Assembly (NCBI GenBank): GCA_910588225.1
Contig: CAJUQT010000002.1
Location: forward strand, 89,626 to 153,625
DNA: 64,000 nucleotides
Reading direction: 5' to 3'
Origin: an uncultured Acetatifactor sp.
GTDB taxonomy: Bacteria; Bacillota; Clostridia; Lachnospirales; Lachnospiraceae
The notes beneath the pieces are model-generated. The model was not told the origin of the DNA. It saw only the letters and a program-made list of their open reading frames with translations, and searched no databases. Made by a program: the position numbers and the translations under genes. Shown here piece by piece: positions 51,549-58,904 of this stretch (its first letter is position 1; each line of letters starts with the position of its first letter).

Positions 51549-51923
51549 CGTTGATATGTGCACGTAAAATGACTTCAGCTAGATGGGGTAATTTTACTCA
51601 TTATACAGCAAAAGAGTGGGAAAAATCCCTGATTTATAGGGGTGTTCCGCCACTCTCTACTCAGCTTAATTGACGTGATAACATGGCGACTGCCGCGAGG
51701 GTCAAATACCCCGCTGCTCTGCAGCGCTACAAATTTGATGCCCCGTTGCTTGCAGCGGGGTCTTTGACTTGAGAAAAAAATCCATATTGTATCGTAATTC
51801 TGCCTATTGATAGTGAATTTTGAAATTATTATAATAGTATTCACGTTCCTTTGATAAATTTTTTACCGGAGTAAGGGATTGATTCTGTACAGTTCCTGAC
51901 AAACATGAAAAGGGAAAATGCGG
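51549..51923. repeat. Structured intergenic region with palindromic element
   Basis: About 370 nt without a gene. A stem AGAGTGG/CCACTCT (51613-51656) contains a nested ATCCCT/AGGGGT pairing. Then GTCAAATACCCCGCTGC (51701-51717) and GCAGCGGGGTCTTTGAC (51752-51768) are 17-bp inverted arms with one mismatch around a 34-nt centre that itself folds. This resembles a dispersed palindromic repeat or a double terminator. The final 60 nt should hold the promoter of the next regulator gene. Confidence 0.6.
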
Positions 51924-53819
51924 ATGGGAAAAAGCTATAGTGAGGCAGAATTTGCGAGAAATTACAACAGAGTATGTGGAACTATTTTACGGAAAGAAAG
52001 GAAGAAAAGGGGACTTTCTCTGGATACAATGGCTTCCGGCCTTTTAAGCAGGACCGCTCTGGGGAGGATGGAGACAGGCAGAATCGGGTGGCAGAAGCTG
52101 GTGGGGGACACGTTGTTCCAGAGAATGGGAATCCGGCCGGATTATTTTGAGACGCTTGCTTCCAGTGAAGAGATGGAAAGATGGCGGCTGCGGGAAGATA
52201 TCTGCCTGCTGATTTTAGATCATCCTGTGGAGGCAGAAGAAAAGATACGGGAATACAGGGAAACGTATGGAGTAAGGGAGCCGCTGGAGGAACAGTTTCT
52301 GCGCAAGGGGGAACTTCTGCTGTTGCTGAAGGACAGGGCAGAAAATGCCTGGGGAGAGCATTCCTGTGATGCGGACAAACTTCTGAGCATGGCAGAAGAA
52401 ACTGTCTCCTGTACTCTCACCGGCGACTGGAAGAACGACCTGAGAGATATGCCGGCGGCACCTTCGGAGCTGGAGGCCGTTCTGCTGGACGGCTGGGTCA
52501 GAATGACGTGTGGCAGAACTGAGGAGGCCTGGAAGCGCCAGGGCGATGTGTGGGAATACCCGGAGAGGCACCGGTGGGAGGAGCGTATGAAGGTGTGGAT
52601 TCGTCCTCAGGCGGCACTGCTGGGGATGGAGATTGCACTGGGGGAGAAGGATAGCCGGAAGGCCTTTGAACTGGGCCGGGAGGCTCTGGAGCTGCTGCGT
52701 CGTAACAGCTGTCACTATTATCTGCTGCCGCTTCTGGAGGGGCTGGAGAGGATTCACGGAGAAGAATTGTGGCCGGCGGAGAGGGAATACCAGAGAGAAG
52801 CGATCAGGTTCCGGGAGGACTTTCAACGGATATATGATCAGTTCGGCTACCCGGGACACAGAATCTGGCAGGGAATCACAGCGGGTAATACCCGGGACGT
52901 GGGAATCACGCTGAAAATGCTGAGAAAATATGCCGGAAAGCCCCGATCTCAGGCGGTCAGTGACGAGGAGGGACTCATCGTCACCGGACGACAGCTGGAG
53001 AAGATAGAGAAGGGAGAACATAAGCCTTCCTATGAGAACTATCAGCGGCTGGCCAGGCAGTATGGCAAAAGTGGCAGCTGGATAGTGCCAATGCTGGAGA
53101 CGGATTCTCTGGAGGTGCTGAAGTTGCGCCAGGAGATAGCGACACTGATCGGATTCTGTGAGTGGAAAAAGGCTGAGCGGGAGATTGAGAGACTGCGCGG
53201 ACAGGTGAATATGGACTATCCCAGAGTCAGGCAGGAGTTTCTGCTTTTTGAGGCATTGTGGGTGGGGCGAGAGGGTGAGCTGGAAAAGGGACTGGAGCTA
53301 TTGCTGGAAGCCTTGCATGTGACAATGCCGGACGTGGAGGGGACGGATAAAAAATGGTGGGTCTTTCAACGAGAGGAGATTATGATTGCCAGTAATATAG
53401 CGAGTGTTTTTCGAAAGCTGGGAAAAATGGAGGAGGCAAGGGAATGGTATGAGATAATTGCATTTTCGCTGGAGCAGCAGAGCAGCAGGACTGATGTTAA
53501 ACATACAGGTTATGAAATGTTAATGGAAGGGATTGATAATTATCTGGGAAATTTGGAACGGTTTGAAGAGGCATTAGAGGCCAGTGAAGCGGCTGTTGAC
53601 ACCTATTTAAAACAGCCTCGGATTGGCACCCTTGCAAGGGCATTTTACCGTATTGCATGGAATGCATATGAAATGGTTTCTGAAAAGGATATTGACTATA
53701 AAATATTACAGGCCCAATGGAGAAATGCTTTCCGAATCAGCGAAGCCCTTGCAAGCTTTATGTATGATAACTACTTACTGGAATTCCTGGAAAAAAAGAG
53801 GGAAAAATATTTACTGTAA
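51924..53819 (+). CDS. HTH-TPR transcriptional regulator (RRNPP-like)
   Basis: The 631-residue protein has an N-terminal Xre-type helix-turn-helix (TILRKERKKRGLSLDTMASGLLSRTALGRMETGR, about 17-50). TPR-like helical repeats cover about 80-310. A second HTH-like block lies at about 330-385 (LRKYAGKPRSQAVSDEEGLIVTGRQLEKIEKGEHKPS), and more TPR-like repeats run to the end. HTH plus TPR is the layout of peptide-sensing RRNPP regulators, though this one is about twice the usual length and has a duplicated HTH. I chose ATG 51924 with AAAGGG 9 nt upstream; ATG 51918 is too close. Its 3' end overlaps a convergent gene for a small secreted peptide, a plausible signal. Confidence 0.88.
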   Translation: MGKSYSEAEFARNYNRVCGTILRKERKKRGLSLDTMASGLLSRTALGRMETGRIGWQKLVGDTLFQRMGIRPDYFETLASSEEMERWRLREDICLLILDHPVEAEEKIREYRETYGVREPLEEQFLRKGELLLLLKDRAENAWGEHSCDADKLLSMAEETVSCTLTGDWKNDLRDMPAAPSELEAVLLDGWVRMTCGRTEEAWKRQGDVWEYPERHRWEERMKVWIRPQAALLGMEIALGEKDSRKAFELGREALELLRRNSCHYYLLPLLEGLERIHGEELWPAEREYQREAIRFREDFQRIYDQFGYPGHRIWQGITAGNTRDVGITLKMLRKYAGKPRSQAVSDEEGLIVTGRQLEKIEKGEHKPSYENYQRLARQYGKSGSWIVPMLETDSLEVLKLRQEIATLIGFCEWKKAEREIERLRGQVNMDYPRVRQEFLLFEALWVGREGELEKGLELLLEALHVTMPDVEGTDKKWWVFQREEIMIASNIASVFRKLGKMEEAREWYEIIAFSLEQQSSRTDVKHTGYEMLMEGIDNYLGNLERFEEALEASEAAVDTYLKQPRIGTLARAFYRIAWNAYEMVSEKDIDYKILQAQWRNAFRISEALASFMYDNYLLEFLEKKREKYLL

Positions 53820-54026
53820 TTCTGTTTTCTGTTTGTCCAGGTCAGATAGAGGATTAATGTCACTTTCGTCAACCAGCGGTTTTGCCTCCCCAGGGAGCTC
53901 ATCGGCGGGGGCCGGTTCCGACGGGGCCTGTATGGGTTCCGGTGCAGACATGGGCAGGGCTGTGCTGAATATTGCAATTCCTAATACAGATGCGAGTAAC
54001 ATGGTTTTTAAGGTGTTTTTCTTCAT
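53811..54026 (-). CDS. Small secreted peptide precursor, candidate signal for the HTH-TPR regulator
   Basis: The 71-residue product has a clean signal peptide (MKKNTLKTMLLASVLGIAIF..., cleavage probable after PMSA near residue 28). The mature tail is about 43 residues, rich in Pro, Glu and Asp (EPIQAPSEPAPADELPGE...), without cysteines. AAAGGAG lies 10 nt before the ATG. It is convergent with the regulator gene and overlaps its 3' end by 9 nt. A perfect 20-bp inverted repeat lies 63 nt upstream of its start. By analogy with Phr/PapR/SHP pro-peptides it may be exported, trimmed and sensed. That is inference. It could also be an unrelated small secreted protein. Confidence 0.75.
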   Translation of the reverse strand: MKKNTLKTMLLASVLGIAIFSTALPMSAPEPIQAPSEPAPADELPGEAKPLVDESDINPLSDLDKQKTELQ

Positions 54027-54088
54027 GATGGAATGTCTCCTTTTTAAAAATTTTCGCTTTTTATTTTATCATATGGCATGGAATTGGA

Positions 54089-54136
54089 CAATACGTCGAA
54101 TTAGTTGCGATAGACGGCAACTAATTCGACGTATTG
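54089..54136. repeat. Perfect 20-bp inverted repeat upstream of the peptide gene
   Basis: The arm at 54089-54108 (CAATACGTCGAATTAGTTGC) is matched exactly in reverse complement at 54117-54136, around the 8-nt spacer GATAGACG. No T-run follows on either strand, so it is not a standard terminator. It sits in the 5' region of the minus-strand peptide gene. It may be an operator for the HTH-TPR regulator, a recombination site, or a structured leader. Confidence 0.85.
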
Positions 54137-54460
54137 ACGGTTGTAGGAGCAGAACTTATAATACAACTATATACATATGTGTTGTTTATTTGAAAATGTA
54201 GTATTGTTTTTTGTATCATCTGATGCTGGTTATAAAGGGGAAGGGAAATGATTCCGTTGCGAAGGGGGACAGCATTATTTGGAAGCTGGCTATGCACAGG
54301 GGAGTGACATCTCCATCAATGGAGATAAGGACTCAAATGAATTAAAGGGAGTGATGCCGTTGAATATTGAGTAAGCATTGAGGGTGTATTATTTATTGTA
54401 CTGTAATATGTCACAGATTTGACAATTTAAAGACAGGGGGAAACTTTATAAGAATTCTAA
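54137..54460 (+). other. Intergenic region with a possible gene remnant
   Basis: No complete gene is visible. One frame ending at 54374 reads YLEAGYAQGSDISINGDKD, then NELKGVMPLNIE and a stop, without a start or ribosome site. It could be the tail of a decayed gene. The rest is AT-rich and probably holds the promoter of the following secreted-protein gene. Confidence 0.35.
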
Positions 54461-54488
54461 AAAATGGTTAAAAATATTTTGTGCAGCA

Positions 54489-55148
54489 ATGGTATGTATG
54501 CTATTTCCGTTAAAAGCATTGGCAGCCGACATATATAGTTCGTGGGGGACGATACCAGCTTCAACATTAAATGATCCGGCAAATGTTACATATAACTATC
54601 GCGCAGCGCTGCGGCACGAATTGGGATCGGCGACAGGAACGGCTCAGATTTATGGTGATAAAGACATTCCACAGTCCTATGCAGGGGCAATGGCAGAGTT
54701 GTATAGTACGACTGGGACACTTTTAGCCGCAAGCCGTTGGAATTATAACAATTCTGGACCCACGCGAAATATTGCGGCAAATATTACATATTATGGTTCT
54801 CGCTCGCTATATTGTAAAGCAACTTTTGGCGTTATGAGCAGTGTCGGAGAAAAGATATTTACTGCACAGACATCTTCTGCAATAACTCGTTCGGTGAGGA
54901 ATGCTGTAGCAATAAATGAAAATGGTTTAAGATACGGAAGTGGTCTGGCGAATGAAAAAGTTGATTTGATTTTGGTCGAAGGTGACAGTGGAAAAGAGGG
55001 ATATGTTTATTATCAGGATTTATATGGTGTGCCGGCTGAAACATGGGATGAATATCTGGAGAAGATAGAAACATGTGAAAAGAGCAGAACATTGTCGGTC
55101 TATGATGAATCCGGTATGAATATGATTGATAGTTTTACAATAGACTAA
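54489..55148 (+). CDS. Secreted protein of unknown function, start codon apparently lost
   Basis: From ATG 54489 the product has 219 residues, but the reading frame upstream continues as KNSKKWLKIFCAA, a basic signal-peptide start with no ATG, GTG or TTG. GGGGG at 54436-54440 lies 8 nt before the sequence TTTAT-AAGAATTCT. Inserting one G there gives ATG AAG AAT TCT in the correct frame. I infer a 1-nt deletion in the start codon, or a sequence error. The predicted mature part (after KALAADIYSSW) is beta-rich, with YSTTGTLLAASRWNYNNSG and an acidic C-terminus. No family is recognised. Expression as an exported protein is doubtful as the sequence stands. Confidence 0.6.
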   Translation: MVCMLFPLKALAADIYSSWGTIPASTLNDPANVTYNYRAALRHELGSATGTAQIYGDKDIPQSYAGAMAELYSTTGTLLAASRWNYNNSGPTRNIAANITYYGSRSLYCKATFGVMSSVGEKIFTAQTSSAITRSVRNAVAINENGLRYGSGLANEKVDLILVEGDSGKEGYVYYQDLYGVPAETWDEYLEKIETCEKSRTLSVYDESGMNMIDSFTID

Positions 55149-55188
55149 TGACAGAAGTATTAGACTTATAACCTGAAGGGGGATAAGG

Positions 55189-55944
55189 ATGAAGAAAAAG
55201 ATATTTCCTTTGGTTCTATCCGCCGTATTTCTTCTGAGTGCCTGCGGCAGTCCTGAGAAGGAGGATAATCCTGTTGATTTGAAAGAGATCTTCGGATGTG
55301 ATTTTTCGCAGGTGAAAGATGCCTTTCAATGGCCTATGGAAGAAGCCGGGAAGCAGGAACTGTCCATTGACTCTCAGCCGGAAAAATTGTATGGCTACTC
55401 TATCGAACTGAATGACGTTACGTTTTTAGGAGAAGAGGCTTCCAGTGTCTATATGCAATTCCTGGGAGAGACCGAAGAGGAGGCAGGACTGACACTGATT
55501 TATGCACAGTATTCTGAAGAACAGCAGATGGATCAGGTCAGGGATCAAATGACAGACATATGGGGGGAGCCGAGGCAACAGATGTACTGTTCCTGGCCGG
55601 GAAGAGTTTACTGGCTGGATAAGTTGGCAATAGGCGTCAGGTATAATACGCCTTCTTACTGTCTGCAGGAAGAGAGTGAAGAGAAAATCATGTGGGGCAG
55701 TGAAGAGGATGTGGCCTATGCGTTAAAAGATTGTGAGAATCCGGAAGGGGTCTATGAATCCTGGTCTCTTTACTCCCGCATTTATGCACAGTCCATGACA
55801 AATGACTGGGAGCAGGTGAAGAAGGAGCCGCTGGTCACAGGAGTCATGTTTAAAGACGCAGGTCCCCTTGAATATAAGGATAAAAATGTTGTCATTCTGG
55901 ATGGATTTAACCTGTGTATGAGCCGGATCCTGAATGGCGAGTGA
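55189..55944 (+). CDS. Lipoprotein, copy 1 of a duplicated pair flanking an ABC exporter
   Basis: The 251-residue lipoprotein has lipobox LLSAC (Cys19). The mature part is acidic and mixed alpha/beta (LKEIFGCDFSQVKDAFQWPMEE, TLIYAQYSEEQQ, YALKDCENPEG). About 20 residues differ from copy 2 at 58057 by eye. The GGGGGATAAGG site precedes the ATG. The downstream hairpin is also duplicated. No known family is recognised. The gene between the two copies is an ABC exporter, so a substrate-binding, immunity or resistance role is possible. Neither is shown by motif. Confidence 0.85.
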   Translation: MKKKIFPLVLSAVFLLSACGSPEKEDNPVDLKEIFGCDFSQVKDAFQWPMEEAGKQELSIDSQPEKLYGYSIELNDVTFLGEEASSVYMQFLGETEEEAGLTLIYAQYSEEQQMDQVRDQMTDIWGEPRQQMYCSWPGRVYWLDKLAIGVRYNTPSYCLQEESEEKIMWGSEEDVAYALKDCENPEGVYESWSLYSRIYAQSMTNDWEQVKKEPLVTGVMFKDAGPLEYKDKNVVILDGFNLCMSRILNGE

Positions 55945-55982
55945 CTGTGAAGGGCAGTCAGGAGAGGACAGCCTGTCTAAAA

Positions 55983-56026
55983 CAGAGGCGGGGAGATGAC
56001 TTACATAAGTCACTTCCCTGCCTCTG
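55983..56026 (+). terminator. Long hairpin terminator after lipoprotein copy 1
   Basis: CAGAGGCGGGGAGATGACTTA pairs, with a few mismatches, with TAAGTCACTTCCCTGCCTCTG. A short AATTTT follows. The same structure, with a better T-run, follows copy 2. Confidence 0.7.
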
Positions 56027-56224
56027 AATTTTCAGGGCTGAAAGGGAGCAAAGCTGGCAGGAAGGAACACAGGTATAAAATATTACCTCTTACCACCTCT
56101 GGTTCACCTCTTGCGCAGAAACGGTTTACAGATTTTGGACTTTCTGTATACTGAAACTATATGCTTTATATGTTCAGCGCGCCGAAAGAATTTCATTCAA
56201 TTTATCAAAGCGAAGGTGAGAGGT

Positions 56225-57919
56225 ATGAAAAAAGCAAGACACAGCAATCTTATAAGCCAGTATACTTTTCAGACAAAGGGAGTCTGGAAGAATTTTGCAG
56301 GCCTGATCCTGCTGTCCCTGTTCCTGGCTGTTTTTGGCGTCTTAAATGCATCCTGTCTGAAGCTGTTTGTAGACATTGCTTCAGGCGGGAGCAGTGTTTC
56401 TGTTTTGGAAGCGGTCCTTTTTTCCTTTTTAGTCATTACCGCACAGACATTATTTAATTCACTGAAATCTATTCTGAATGTAAAAACGCAGAATAAAATA
56501 GCCAGGACAGCGAAGCTCAGGCTTTTGAAACAGATTGAAAGGTCCTCTTTTTTAGAGCTGTCAAAGTATCATAGCGGAGATTTACTCACCCGGATTTCCG
56601 ATGATACGGATATCTGCGCAAAAATACTTCCGGATATTGGCTCCTCCATTTTTATGGGGGCAGCGAGCTGTATTGCTTCCTTGATTTATGCTTTTGTGTT
56701 GAACTGGAAATTAGCTGTTCTCTGTATATTGCTTTCTCCTCTGGCAGTACTTTGGAGCAGGCTTGTATTACCGTTTGTTCAAAAATATACCGCATTAACC
56801 CGCCAGAAAGAAAGTGAGATCAGATCCTTCAGTCAGGAAGAAATTTCATATATTCCCGTTATAAAAAGTTTTCTATCCTATCGTCAGTCTCAGGAACGAT
56901 TTGGAAATAAATTCGGAGAACTTTCCCGTGCAAAGGTTTTATCTGCTATGGCCAATGCTGTATTAAGCGGCGGTGCCAATGTGGTGGGCTTCTTTTCCTT
57001 TATTGGAACAGCAGCATTTGGTGCCTGCCTGGCTTTAAAGGGGGAAGTCACTGCCGGCACGATTGTGGGGCTTCTCCAAGTGTTAAACTATATTGTCTGG
57101 CCGTTTACGGAGCTGATGCCGCTGCTGGGAGAGTTTCAGGAAGGAAAAGCAGCACGAGCCAGAATCAGGGAGCTCGAAGAAATTCCATGTGAGGAAGAGG
57201 AACAGGATACAGATTTGAATTGTGATAAAGTATTTCTTGAATTACAGAATATTTCCTTTTCTTATGGCACGGATGCGGATGTGATTTTGCGGAATGTAGA
57301 CATGAAATTAGAAGGCAGGCAGTTTGTGGGGGTAATCGGCCCCAGCGGATGTGGGAAGAGCACCTTTATGCAGCTGCTGACAGCCATTTACAGGCCGTCT
57401 GAGGGAACCATCTGCCTTACGGATGGAAAATGCCGTGTGGAAGGAACCTCTATAAGAAAATATATCTCATATGTGCCCCAGGATCACCTGCTGATCAGCG
57501 GAACGGTAGCTGATAATATTGCTTTTGGAGCAGAAGATTATGAAATGAAGGACGTGATTTCGGCGGCCAGGCGAGCAGGAATCCATGATGTAATTAATGC
57601 TTTGCCGGAACAGTATCTGACGCAGGTACAGGAAAAAGGCACAAACTTTTCCTTTGGTCAGGCACAGCGTATTGCTATTGCACGGGCAATTTACAAGGAT
57701 GCGCCGATCTTGATTCTGGACGAACCCACGGCTTCCCTGGATGCGGAGTCCAAAAAGATCGTTATGGATACTTTGCAGGAAGAATCGAAGTATAGATTAT
57801 GTATTATGGTATGCCATGACCAGACTGAAAATTATCATATATTTGACAGAATATTAAAATTCAGTCAGAACGAAATGGCAGATGTAAAGATCGAGGAGTT
57901 AACATCATGCAGAAAATAG
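56225..57919 (+). CDS. ABC exporter, fused membrane and ATPase domains
   Basis: The 564-residue half-transporter has about five or six membrane segments (about 20-300) and a C-terminal ATPase with Walker A GPSGCGKST, Q-loop YVPQDHLL and signature FSFGQAQRIAIARAI. Walker B LILDEPTASLD and the H-loop VCHD complete it. It should act as a homodimer exporting a lipid, peptide or drug. The signature is FSFGQ instead of LSGGQ, an unusual but tolerated change. ATG 56225 is preceded by AAGGTGAGAGGT; the longer frame to 56111 lacks a ribosome site. The near-identical lipoprotein genes on both sides suggest that it inserted between, or was duplicated with, them. Confidence 0.92.
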   Translation: MKKARHSNLISQYTFQTKGVWKNFAGLILLSLFLAVFGVLNASCLKLFVDIASGGSSVSVLEAVLFSFLVITAQTLFNSLKSILNVKTQNKIARTAKLRLLKQIERSSFLELSKYHSGDLLTRISDDTDICAKILPDIGSSIFMGAASCIASLIYAFVLNWKLAVLCILLSPLAVLWSRLVLPFVQKYTALTRQKESEIRSFSQEEISYIPVIKSFLSYRQSQERFGNKFGELSRAKVLSAMANAVLSGGANVVGFFSFIGTAAFGACLALKGEVTAGTIVGLLQVLNYIVWPFTELMPLLGEFQEGKAARARIRELEEIPCEEEEQDTDLNCDKVFLELQNISFSYGTDADVILRNVDMKLEGRQFVGVIGPSGCGKSTFMQLLTAIYRPSEGTICLTDGKCRVEGTSIRKYISYVPQDHLLISGTVADNIAFGAEDYEMKDVISAARRAGIHDVINALPEQYLTQVQEKGTNFSFGQAQRIAIARAIYKDAPILILDEPTASLDAESKKIVMDTLQEESKYRLCIMVCHDQTENYHIFDRILKFSQNEMADVKIEELTSCRK

Positions 57920-58056
57920 TTTTACCTGTTGTGCAGCTAATCAAATGTATTGCCTCATCTCGAATTATCTGATAAAATAGAAAGAGAGCGGGAAATATTC
58001 TATATATTTATTGCGCTGTGGTATCCGTTGATTTGATAATCTGGAAGGAGGTTCAT

Positions 58057-58812
58057 ATGAGAAAAAAAGTATTCCCATTGATTCTATCCGCTGTATTTCT
58101 TCTGAGTGCCTGCGGCAGTCCTGAGAAGGAAGATAATCCTGTTGATTTGAAAGAGGTCTTCGGATGTGATTTTTCTCAGGTGAAAGATGCCTTTCAATGG
58201 CCTATGGAAGAAGCAGGGAAGCAGGAACTGTCCATTGACTCTCAGCCGGAAAAATTGTATGGCTACTCTATCGAACTGAATGACGTTACGTTTTTAGGAG
58301 AAGAGGCTTCCAGCGTCTATATGCAATTCCTGGGAGAAACCGAAGAGGAGGCAGGACTGACACTGATTTATGCACAGTATTCTGAAGAGCAGCAGATGGA
58401 GCAGGTCAAGGATCAAATGACAGACATATGGGGGGATCCGAGACAGCAGATGTACTGTTCCTGGCCGGGATGTGTTTACTGGCTGGATAAATGGGCAATA
58501 GGCGTCCGGTATAACACGACTGATTCTTATCTGCAGGAAGAGAGCGGAGAGAAAATCATGTGGGGCAGTGAAGAGGATGTGGCCTATGCGTTAAAAGATT
58601 GTGAGAACCCGGAAGAGGTCTATGAATCCTGGTCTCTTTACTCCCGCATTTATGCACAGTCCATGAAAAATGACTGGGAGCAGGTGAAGAAGGAGCCGCT
58701 TGTCACAGGAGTCATGTTTAAAGACGCAGATCCCCTTGAATATAAGGAGAAAAATGTTGTCATTTTGGATGGATTTAACCTGTGTATGAGCCGGATCCAG
58801 AATGGCGAGTGA
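58057..58812 (+). CDS. Lipoprotein, copy 2 of a duplicated pair flanking an ABC exporter
   Basis: The 251-residue protein matches copy 1 (55189) along its whole length. Differences cluster in the middle (for example GCVYWLDKWAIG against GRVYWLDKLAIG), and both keep the same lipobox Cys19. AAGGAGG lies 5 nt before ATG 58057; the frame extends 13 codons upstream without a ribosome site. The duplication also covers the downstream 3' region. Both copies are intact, so selection may favour two, or the event is recent. Function is unknown. Confidence 0.86.
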   Translation: MRKKVFPLILSAVFLLSACGSPEKEDNPVDLKEVFGCDFSQVKDAFQWPMEEAGKQELSIDSQPEKLYGYSIELNDVTFLGEEASSVYMQFLGETEEEAGLTLIYAQYSEEQQMEQVKDQMTDIWGDPRQQMYCSWPGCVYWLDKWAIGVRYNTTDSYLQEESGEKIMWGSEEDVAYALKDCENPEEVYESWSLYSRIYAQSMKNDWEQVKKEPLVTGVMFKDADPLEYKEKNVVILDGFNLCMSRIQNGE

Positions 58813-58854
58813 CTGTGAAGGGCTGTGGGGAGATGACAGCCTGTCTGAAACAGA

Positions 58855-58900
58855 GGCGGGGAAGTGATTTAGATAAGTCGCTTCCCCGCCTTTTGTTTTT
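58855..58900. terminator. Terminator between lipoprotein copy 2 and the GH13 gene
   Basis: GGCGGGGAAGTGATTT pairs with AAGTCGCTTCCCCGCC and is followed by TTTTGTTTTT. It ends just before the convergent GH13 stop. Confidence 0.88.
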
Positions 58901-58904
58901 ACAA

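Larger units (their letters stand above)
33640..51560. mobile_element. Degenerate integrative/conjugative-like element (boundaries approximate)
   Basis: The region combines a sigma-region-4-like regulator, a VirD4/TraG-like ATPase, a replication-relaxation protein, an MT-A70 methyltransferase and an amidoligase. DUF5049 and DUF4314 proteins and two large serine recombinases near the right side complete the set, which is characteristic of Firmicute integrative elements. I see no relaxase, VirB4, VirB6 or replication initiator, so it is probably decayed or mobilised in trans. The ends are not defined: I found no convincing direct-repeat att pair. The accessory genes from 27.5 kb may also belong. 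Confidence 0.6.

Noticed and set aside
27386..51923. Direct-repeat att sites bounding the accessory region
   Set aside because: I compared the sequence after murA with that before the HTH-TPR gene and found no convincing shared core. The ends are left approximate.
53623..54201. 192-residue plus-strand frame over the regulator end and peptide gene
   Set aside because: It crosses the regulator stop and the palindrome, has no ribosome site, and conflicts with two better-supported genes.
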